Assembly: GCA_024103005.1 (NCBI GenBank)
Contig: JAGFJA010000039.1
Location: 116,109 to 180,108 of the forward strand
Direction of reading: 5' to 3'
Source of the DNA: Saprospiraceae bacterium
Lineage (GTDB): Bacteria; Bacteroidota; Bacteroidia; Chitinophagales; Saprospiraceae
DNA length: 64,000 bases
Made by a program: the position numbers and the translations under genes. The notes below the pieces were generated by a model, which saw only the letters and a list, made by a program, of their open reading frames with translations, was not told where the DNA came from and did not search any database. Of this stretch, positions 58,420 through 64,000 are shown piece by piece. The first letter of the stretch is position 1. Each line of letters opens with the position of its first letter.

Positions 58420-58626
58420 GGTAGCACAGAGGAGGAAGAAATAGGGTTTAAGCGATTGTGTAAAAAATATTTTAAATACTTTCCAACGCCTGGCTTGAAT
58501 TTTCCGTCTATTAAATATAATGGTTCACTGCAATGCGAAATCAATGAGGTCTTGTCCCCGGTAATCGTTGACAGGGCTCGATTGTGGCGGAATGAGTCAT
58601 ATTCAAAGAGTCAAGGCACAGAATAG
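58420..58626 (+). pseudogene. Possible small gene or remnant after the DUF3037 gene
   Basis: A 68-codon open frame that begins right after a TGA. Its only start candidate is TTG at 58456, which leaves 56 residues with a mixed composition ending 'VDRARLWRNES..SQGTE'. I do not recognise it. The terminator at 58648-58681 lies 21 bp after its stop. Confidence 0.25.
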
Positions 58627-58647
58627 CATAGAATTTAATACTTTGTA

Positions 58648-58681
58648 TAGCTGATCAGTATTTTGGTCGGCTATTTTTTTT
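58648..58681 (+). terminator. Intrinsic terminator upstream of the alpha/beta hydrolase
   Basis: TAGCTGATC (58648-58656) pairs with GGTCGGCTA (58665-58673) through 9 bp, two of them G-U, around an 8-nt loop, followed by 8 T. It ends any transcript from the HipA-like/DUF3037 genes. Confidence 0.75.
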
Positions 58682-58730
58682 AGGTCAGTTCGGATGCAGG
58701 TCTATCAACCCTTGAATCGGCTAATTTATC

Positions 58731-58738
58731 TATCTTTG
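58731..58738 (+). promoter_or_regulatory. Promoter -7 element for the alpha/beta hydrolase
   Basis: TATCTTTG matches TAnnTTTG and has a TTG at 58712-58714. It lies 22 bp before the inferred ATC start at 58761. Confidence 0.55.
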
Positions 58739-58760
58739 GAGTGGAATTAAATAGTAAACT

Positions 58761-59531
58761 ATCAGACTCAATTACAGACAATATGGCGAATCCGGCAGAG
58801 ATATTATCATCCTGCACGGATTATTCGGGACGCTTGACAATTGGCAGACGATAGCAAGGAAGCTTGGTGAGCGGTATCGGGTCACTGCCTTCGACCTGCG
58901 CAATCACGGCAGGAGTCCGCATTCGGCAGAATTTTCGGTAGTTCTGATGGCGAGTGATGTCCTTGAGATGATGCAGGTACTGGATATCGGATCGGCACTG
59001 GTGGTGGGGCATTCGATGGGAGGCAGGGTAGCGATGGTGTTTTCTCTTGCTTATCCGTCGATGGTGGATGGAATGATTTCTATAGATATGGCACCTAAGG
59101 AATACCCGCGCGGTCACGACGATATCTTTGAAGCATTGGAAAGGGTCGATCTACATGTCGAGTCAAGGAAGGAGGCCGAAAGTGTACTGGCGGAGACGAT
59201 TCATGATTTCGGAACAAGACAGTTTCTGATGAAAAATCTAAGTCGGAAGGAAGGCGGTGAAGGATTTGAATGGAAGATGAATCTGCCTGTGATCAAGGAA
59301 AATTATGAGGACATACTCACACCGATAGTCTCCGAAGTGTCTTATGATGGCCCTGCCTTGTTTATTCGAGGTGGAAGAAGTAGTTATATTCTTGATGAGG
59401 ACCTTACAATGATCAGGCACTTTTTTCCATTTGCCGGGGTAGTTACCGTGGAGGATGCCGGTCATTGGGTGCATGCCGACCAACCGGAAGCGACTTTAAC
59501 GGCTATCTCAAGCTTTGCAGAAGGGTTGTGA
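58761..59531 (+). CDS. Alpha/beta hydrolase (YbfF-like esterase), atypical ATC start
   Basis: The coding frame reaches upstream of the first in-frame ATG (58947). It includes 'IRLNYRQYGESGRDIIILHG', so the real protein begins at about 58761 with ATC (or the stop at 58755 bounds it), and is 256 residues, the normal length for this family. The oxyanion 'HGLFG', the nucleophile 'GHSMGG' and the His in 'DAGHWVHAD' are present, with an Asp before it. Starting at 58947 would remove the oxyanion region. The enzyme probably hydrolyses small esters. Either ATC is used as a start, or an ATG was lost. Confidence 0.8.
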   Translation: MRLNYRQYGESGRDIIILHGLFGTLDNWQTIARKLGERYRVTAFDLRNHGRSPHSAEFSVVLMASDVLEMMQVLDIGSALVVGHSMGGRVAMVFSLAYPSMVDGMISIDMAPKEYPRGHDDIFEALERVDLHVESRKEAESVLAETIHDFGTRQFLMKNLSRKEGGEGFEWKMNLPVIKENYEDILTPIVSEVSYDGPALFIRGGRSSYILDEDLTMIRHFFPFAGVVTVEDAGHWVHADQPEATLTAISSFAEGL

Positions 59532-59642
59532 TAGGAGTTAAGAGCCCGGACGACCGGGATTTCGGCTGCGTCTCAACTTACCTCAATTTTGAGTTATGAG
59601 TTATGAGTTTAGCTTAAATAAGAACTAAATTCAAAAGGTAAC

Positions 59643-60145
59643 GCCTACAGCGCTTGCATCCTGATTATTAAGTATGTTTCGTTAATATGATTTTTGATTG
59701 GGATGTACAAGGTAATCGGAAATAAAAGCTTCGATAGAAGCGACCTATTGGTAGCAAGTCAGAAAAAGTTCCGTATCAAGCTTCATAATTCTTAATTTCT
59801 TAACGGTTCAAAAAAAGGAAGTCCACAAGAACCAAATTCCACTTTTTTTTAACAAACTCCGGACACGAAGTGAAATCAAAAGCATATTCTACCAAAAGAC
59901 CATGCCTACAGCGCTTGCATCCTGATTATTAAGTATGTTTCGTTAATATGATTTTTGATTGGGATGTACAAGGTAATCGGAAATAAAAGTTTCGATGGAA
60001 GCGACCTATTGGTAGCAAGTCAGAAAAAGTTCCGTATCAAGCTTCATAATTCTTAATTTCTTAATGGTTCAAAAAAAGGAAGTCCACAAGAACCAAATTC
60101 CACTTTTTTTTTTAACAAACTCCGGACTCGGAGTGAAATCAAAAG
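59643..60145. repeat. Two 261-bp-spaced direct repeats of about 240 bp
   Basis: The segment from 59643 to about 59882 is repeated almost exactly at 59904 to about 60145, a spacing of 261 bp, with few differences. A shorter related start ('GGTCGCACCTACGGAGCTTG') occurs at about 60145. No ORF runs through the unit. It looks like a dispersed intergenic repeat, here in tandem. Confidence 0.8.
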
Positions 60146-60472
60146 GTCGCACCTACGGAGCTTGGATCCTACTTTGTGGGCATATTCTACTCGCCGTGCC
60201 GGTTATGTAGCCACATACCCTCATAGCTCGGAGGGCTGAACGTCCCTGAAGTATTGATGAATCCATAATTTTCTCCTAGAAAAATTTTTTTCCTCATCGA
60301 AGAAGAAATAAAATTTATAAAGAATGCAAAACAATTTGACAATTTCATTTTCTTGGGGATTTGCGAATCGTTTTTCCTAAATTCTTTATAGTCCCGTGGT
60401 TGATGTGGAAGCGACCAGAAAAACAGGCGACACCGGATTTAAAATATCGTTTTAATCCAATCAATTTTCAAC

Positions 60473-60491
60473 AATGCAAATATTTTGCATT
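60473..60491. promoter_or_regulatory. Palindromic operator upstream of the 21-residue-repeat protein gene
   Basis: AATGCAAATATTTTGCATT has perfect 8-bp arms around TAT. It begins 27 bp before the -7 element TAATTTTG (60500-60507). A second palindrome of the same type is in front of the WYL gene. Confidence 0.65.
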
Positions 60492-60499
60492 AACCCTTC

Positions 60500-60507
60500 T
60501 AATTTTG
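60500..60507 (+). promoter_or_regulatory. Promoter -7 element for the repeat-protein gene
   Basis: TAATTTTG matches TAnnTTTG, 45 bp upstream of the ATG at 60553. Confidence 0.55.
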
Positions 60508-60552
60508 GAGGAAAACCAAAAGACGGCAACACCCGATTGTGCGGAATAAAAA

Positions 60553-61008
60553 ATGAAAAATAAGATGAAAGGATTATTCAGATTCAGTTTAGTGATGATC
60601 ATAGGTTTGATGTCACATTGTATTTTAAATGCTCAGGTAACATACAGCAGAGATTGGCAGGGTAATACGGTTGCGAAGGATGCCTATGGAAATGTGGTAG
60701 CTATCGGTTCAAAGAACTGGCAGGGAGAATTTGTTTGGAAGGATTCGTATGGTAACGTGATTCAGACGGAATCGAAAGACTGGCAAGGCAATACTGTTGT
60801 CAAGGATCAGTACGGAAACACGGAAAATACTCGTTCGCTTGACTGGCAAGGCAATACTGTCCAAAAGGATGCTTACGGCAATACCGAATTTGTCTATGAA
60901 AAAGATTGGCAGGGCAACACGGTGGTCAAGGATAAATATGGTAATCAAGTCGGAAAATACGTGAAGGACTGGCAGGGCAATACGGTATTTGTTCGCTCCG
61001 GTTACTAG
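60553..61008 (+). CDS. Secreted protein of 21-residue tandem repeats
   Basis: A 151-residue protein with a signal peptide ending 'ILNAQ' (residue 28). Residues 34-138 are five exact 21-residue units with the pattern DWQGNTVxKDxYGN plus seven variable residues, and residues 139-151 are a sixth partial unit. At DNA level the unit is 63 bp. The Trp, Gly-Asn, Lys-Asp and Tyr-Gly-Asn positions are nearly constant, so the protein should form a regular extended beta structure outside the cell. I do not recognise the family. It is preceded by an operator shared with the WYL gene downstream. Confidence 0.85.
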   Translation: MKNKMKGLFRFSLVMIIGLMSHCILNAQVTYSRDWQGNTVAKDAYGNVVAIGSKNWQGEFVWKDSYGNVIQTESKDWQGNTVVKDQYGNTENTRSLDWQGNTVQKDAYGNTEFVYEKDWQGNTVVKDKYGNQVGKYVKDWQGNTVFVRSGY

Positions 61009-61117
61009 ACACTACCGATTGATAAAAGAGGCAAGGGTCGAAGACGTCAAGGGTTGAAGATGCCTTTATCCGAACTATTTAGACTCCAATTAATGCAAAT
61101 TAAGTGCACCTTATTCC

Positions 61118-61146
61118 AATCCAATGCAAGTACTTTGCGTTGGATT
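61118..61146. promoter_or_regulatory. Palindromic operator upstream of the WYL regulator gene
   Basis: A 29-bp imperfect palindrome centred at 61132 with arms AATCCAATGCAA and TTGCGTTGGATT. It begins, at its AATGCAA core (61123), 27 bp before the -7 element TAAATTTG (61150-61157), the same layout as in front of the repeat-protein gene. Confidence 0.65.
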
Positions 61147-61149
61147 TTT

Positions 61150-61157
61150 TAAATTTG
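61150..61157 (+). promoter_or_regulatory. Promoter -7 element for the WYL gene
   Basis: TAAATTTG matches TAnnTTTG, 15 bp upstream of the ATG at 61173. Confidence 0.55.
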
Positions 61158-61172
61158 GCGAAAAGCAAGAAA

Positions 61173-62291
61173 ATGGCATATTCATTGCATGCAAATATAC
61201 GATACCGAGTCATCGACCGGTGTTTGAAGGATTATTCCAGAACCTATTTCCATGACGAACTGGCGGATGCGATCGCTGATGAATTTTATGAATTGGGTCT
61301 GAAACTGGACAAGCCATCGAAGCGGACCATCGACTACGATATCAGCAATATGCGTTCGGGAAGATTGGGTTACGAAGCGCCCATCGCTTTTACAAAATCT
61401 GACGGCTACCGATATTCCGACCCGAATTTTTCCCTGTTCAAACTTTCACTCAATCGACAGGCTGTACATGACTTGACGCAGACGCTGCTCCTGATGAAAC
61501 AAATGCCCGGCATTGAAAGCATGCCCGTGGTATCCCGATCGATTACATTGTTGGAACAGGAGTTGCAGATAAAAGCCGAGGGGAAAAAGCCAATCATCTA
61601 TTTTGAAGAGAGCACCAACGACGACAGCAAGCCCTGGATCAGCGTATTATACGAAAAGATTCGTCGCAAACAGACGATTAGTATCCAATACCAACCCTTT
61701 CGATCATCCCCAAAGGAGATATTGCTTGCACCCTATAGCATTTACGAGTTTAACCATCGTTATTACGTTGTCGGCTGGGGTTACGAAGACAACCAGATTG
61801 CCTTCGTCAGTTTGGACAGGATCAGCGAGGTGACGGATTCGATACGTCCATACCTGGAAATCCCCGGCTTCGATATTCGTACATATATGGCCGAAACTTA
61901 TGGAGTCCGCCGACCGGATAAAGCAACTCCGCAGACCATCATTTTTAAAGTTTCTAATTGGGTATGGACCGATATCAAAACCAAGCCGATCCACCGCAGT
62001 CAGAAACTGATTGAAGAAAGTTTTGAGTTCAATACATATCAGCTCGATGTCATTCTCAACGATGATATCCGACATCGCTTGCTTTCGTTTGGTTCCAACC
62101 TCGTTGTGCTGGAGCCGAGATCACTACGGGAGGACATGATTAAGGAGCTGAAAGAGATGGTCCGAGCTTATGGGGTTGATACAGAGGAACTCTATCGTGA
62201 TGATTCAATTTGCTACTCAATCGCAATTAGTGATGATCGAAAAATATATGAGGAACCGGCGTATAGGAATAAGCATGTGTTTTATGATTAA
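61173..62291 (+). CDS. WYL-domain transcriptional regulator
   Basis: The ATG at 61173 gives 372 residues. A GTG at 61104 would put the operator and promoter inside the gene, so it is rejected. The N-terminus is a winged-helix-like DNA-binding part ('IRYRVIDRCLKDYSRTYFHD'). A WYL domain follows near residue 185, with 'PYSIYEFNHRYYVVGW' and 'ISIQYQPF'. WYL regulators bind nucleic acid or small ligands and often control defence or stress genes, as repressors or activators. The shared palindrome suggests that it controls its own gene and the repeat-protein gene. Confidence 0.88.
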   Translation: MAYSLHANIRYRVIDRCLKDYSRTYFHDELADAIADEFYELGLKLDKPSKRTIDYDISNMRSGRLGYEAPIAFTKSDGYRYSDPNFSLFKLSLNRQAVHDLTQTLLLMKQMPGIESMPVVSRSITLLEQELQIKAEGKKPIIYFEESTNDDSKPWISVLYEKIRRKQTISIQYQPFRSSPKEILLAPYSIYEFNHRYYVVGWGYEDNQIAFVSLDRISEVTDSIRPYLEIPGFDIRTYMAETYGVRRPDKATPQTIIFKVSNWVWTDIKTKPIHRSQKLIEESFEFNTYQLDVILNDDIRHRLLSFGSNLVVLEPRSLREDMIKELKEMVRAYGVDTEELYRDDSICYSIAISDDRKIYEEPAYRNKHVFYD

Positions 62292-62411
62292 TTGATTAAA
62301 ATAATTAAGAATTTATTAGATTTATGGTCATTATTGGAAAGAATACGAAACGACAAAAGTTTTTATCCTATTGAGACGAATTAAATAGGAATTAACCAAA
62401 ATGGAATTGAA

Positions 62412-62879
62412 ATGAAGGAGAATTTTCATAAAGGATATTTTATTCTGATGGTAGCTTTATTTTTATCATCTGGCTGCAAAGAGATTATTGCGCCCGGAGA
62501 TCGTCCTGTTGGAGAATATAGTTATGATTTGATTACCGGATTTAATGCAAAATTAGCGATTCACAGTTATAAAAAGGATGGGTCGACCGCCGGCGGAAAT
62601 ATGATTGATCAAACCGCCAATGGTAAAATTCTAATAAAAAGAAATGATATTACTTTTGAATACGGAAACTCAGACTTTGATGTATTAAGTAATCATACGA
62701 TCAAATATCCTATACTTGAATGCTACAAGAAAGGGATAAAAAACGGTATAACCGAATATCGATATAAGTGTAATGGAAGTATTGTAGGCGTTGAATTTGA
62801 TTCTGAAGGTAAGGTTTATCATGTTAATTTGGAATTAGGTGATGACACAATTGGTTTCTTTAATAGAAACAAAGAATAA
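62412..62879 (+). CDS. Small hypothetical lipoprotein
   Basis: A 155-residue protein with a lipoprotein signal ending 'SSGC'. The mature part is short and beta-rich with no recognised motif. It lies 120 bp after the WYL gene, and two small genes follow on the same strand within 36 and 6 bp, so the four may be transcribed together. Confidence 0.65.
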   Translation: MKENFHKGYFILMVALFLSSGCKEIIAPGDRPVGEYSYDLITGFNAKLAIHSYKKDGSTAGGNMIDQTANGKILIKRNDITFEYGNSDFDVLSNHTIKYPILECYKKGIKNGITEYRYKCNGSIVGVEFDSEGKVYHVNLELGDDTIGFFNRNKE

Positions 62880-62915
62880 ACTATATAATAGAATTGTATA
62901 ACTAAATATTAAATA

Positions 62916-63134
62916 ATGAGATCATTAATGAAAGTACTATTGATTGTTGGATTACTACTAGTAGTAGGATTTTTTCAACTTATACTTAAAGGCGGCGACG
63001 CATCACGTTCCGGCGCAGGCGGTCCTGTTGGAGTTGTTTTGTTGATTGCATTTTTTGCTGCCGCAAGGGCAATATGGAAATATAATCCTGATGCTAGCAA
63101 ATCGGGAGACAATCAACAACTTGATAAAAACTAA
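62916..63134 (+). CDS. Two-helix membrane protein
   Basis: A 72-residue protein with two predicted membrane helices, about 5-24 and 36-52, joined by a Gly/Ser-rich loop 'GGDASRSGAGGP', with a polar tail. No family is recognised. It sits 36 bp after the lipoprotein gene and 6 bp before the J-domain gene. Confidence 0.65.
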   Translation: MRSLMKVLLIVGLLLVVGFFQLILKGGDASRSGAGGPVGVVLLIAFFAAARAIWKYNPDASKSGDNQQLDKN

Positions 63135-63140
63135 AATTAA

Positions 63141-63716
63141 GTGTTCAAGGATTATTATCAAATTCTCGGGATTAGAATAGATGCGACTCAGGCTGAGGTG
63201 AAAGCCGCCTTTAAAAGACAGGCCAAAAGATGGCATCCTGATCGAAATCCCAATGTTGATACGACAGCTCTAATGCAAGATATCAATGAAGCACATCTTA
63301 TTCTCATTGATATGGAGGCTCGTTCGAGATACAATGATGAGTATCAAAAGTATAAGAAATTTAAACATAGGCAAACAGTATTCACAGAGCAAGATGGTAG
63401 TCAAGATAAGTTTACAGAAAATCAATCTAGGACACATTCTCAGGATTCCTCAGAAAATCAGTCAAAATCAAGTACTCACCATTTTTCTGAATACAAGTCA
63501 AAAACTACCACTCATCATGAGGAATATAAGGTAGAAGATGAGATACTTGAAAGATGGATGAATAATGCAAGAAGGCAGGCAACAGAAATCGTGAGAGACT
63601 TTAAGGGAATGGCGAAAGAAGGATTTAAGGCTGGAGCTCAAACTTTTATTATACAGTTTTTGATCATGCTAATGATAGGTTTTTTTGCTATGATGTATAA
63701 GATGTGCTATTATTGA
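63141..63716 (+). CDS. J-domain protein with C-terminal membrane helix
   Basis: A 191-residue protein starting at GTG. The N-terminal 65 residues are a J domain: 'DYYQILGIRIDATQAEVKAAF' begins it, shown here as 'YYQILGI', and the essential His-Pro-Asp is at 32-34. The middle is rich in Ser, His, Thr and Gln, and the end (about 167-188) is a membrane helix. There is no DnaJ zinc-finger or C-terminal domain. It should recruit an Hsp70 (DnaK) to the membrane. Its client is unknown; neighbouring genes code for a lipoprotein and a two-helix membrane protein. Confidence 0.88.
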   Translation: MFKDYYQILGIRIDATQAEVKAAFKRQAKRWHPDRNPNVDTTALMQDINEAHLILIDMEARSRYNDEYQKYKKFKHRQTVFTEQDGSQDKFTENQSRTHSQDSSENQSKSSTHHFSEYKSKTTTHHEEYKVEDEILERWMNNARRQATEIVRDFKGMAKEGFKAGAQTFIIQFLIMLMIGFFAMMYKMCYY

Positions 63717-63902
63717 AGGGAGATTGTGATTAAAAACTTCTTTTAACTCAAATTGGTTGAATGAAGTTTATATATTTTTACATATACTGCGGACATCATC
63801 TAGAAAAATAAATTAAATCAAGGAAATAAATCTCATTTTAATTCTTATACTCTTGGGAGGAATTTATAATTATAAGTAGTATTTCATAAACTGTGTAAGT
63901 TG

Positions 63903-63969
63903 AAAAGTTATTCTGGAAATTTTTTGAACTTCCCCAAAAAGTTCAAAAATATTTACGGAAATAACTTTT
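63903..63969. other. Nested palindromes near the right window edge
   Basis: An inner 11-bp perfect hairpin (TTTTTGAACTT 63921-63931, AAGTTCAAAAA 63939-63949) lies within an outer 10-bp perfect inverted repeat (63903-63912 and 63960-63969). The inner one is preceded and followed by T/A-rich tracts and could act as a bidirectional terminator. Confidence 0.6.
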
Positions 63970-64000
63970 TTATTAACTTTAAAAATTTATACAGTAATGA

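Noticed and set aside
60361..60549. Possible 62-codon gene with a TTG start before the repeat-protein gene
   Set aside because: It runs through the palindrome and the -7 element. Its 'QCKYFAL' resemblance to the extended WYL frame comes from the shared operator DNA, not from a protein.
61104..61172. N-terminal extension of the WYL protein from a GTG at 61104
   Set aside because: The operator and the -7 element lie inside the extension, so transcription begins after it.

Overview
The window is a chromosomal segment of a member of the Bacteroidota, most likely a Saprospiria/Chitinophagia-type environmental bacterium. The signs, all read from the sequence, are: promoters of the TAnnTTTG type and few Shine-Dalgarno sites; three secreted proteins ending in type IX secretion (T9SS) C-terminal domains; families largely confined to this phylum (DUF4270, DUF4290, the single-domain glycogen-synthase-like protein, an F0 subunit a with a long exported N-terminus); a Bat operon; and an F1F0 operon without atpD/atpC. 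No rRNA or tRNA gene and no CRISPR array was found.

Layout. 1-2823: the end of a SpoIIE-type phosphatase and a polysaccharide flippase. 2837-6095: a zinc alcohol dehydrogenase and asnS, separated by a hairpin-rich spacer. 6263-11335: a T9SS-secreted M28 peptidase, a lipoprotein, and the efp-accB-accC cluster. 11347-12463: a 145-bp inverted-repeat element and an IS1595-like transposase that seems to lack its catalytic residues. 12679-18412: single metabolic or stress genes (SDR, amidohydrolase, AhpD-like, class I aldolase, HAD, OsmC). 18533-23842: the atpB-E-F-H-A-G operon on the minus strand. 24355-31711: glycogen-synthase-like, DUF4270, glmS, DUF4290, mnmG and glutathione peroxidase. 31821-31964: a second copy of the inverted-repeat element. 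32038-34846: a T9SS cyanophycinase-like protein and a sodium/proline symporter.

34958-41835 is a tightly overlapping minus-strand Bat operon: moxR, an unknown secreted protein, DUF58, a BatD-like protein, batA and a batB-batC fusion. 42180-44074 holds an ECF sigma factor with a partner that joins an anti-sigma-like N-terminus to a beta-barrel-like C-terminus. 44127-56672 holds a regulatory-domain lipoprotein, an outer-membrane barrel, typA, glutaryl-CoA dehydrogenase, an OmpA-type protein, a pseudouridine synthase and a T9SS beta-helix protein.

56673-64000 looks accessory. It carries a HipA-like kinase overlapping a DUF3037 gene, an alpha/beta hydrolase whose reading frame starts with ATC where ATG is expected, 261-bp direct repeats, a secreted protein made of exact 21-residue repeats, a WYL regulator, a lipoprotein, a two-helix membrane protein and a membrane-anchored J-domain protein. 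The repeat protein and the WYL gene have matching promoters: the same palindrome (AATGCAA-N5-TTGCRTT) lies exactly 27 bp upstream of the -7 element in both. This is the strongest sign of an undescribed regulatory unit here. All functions come from motif reading without database searches.
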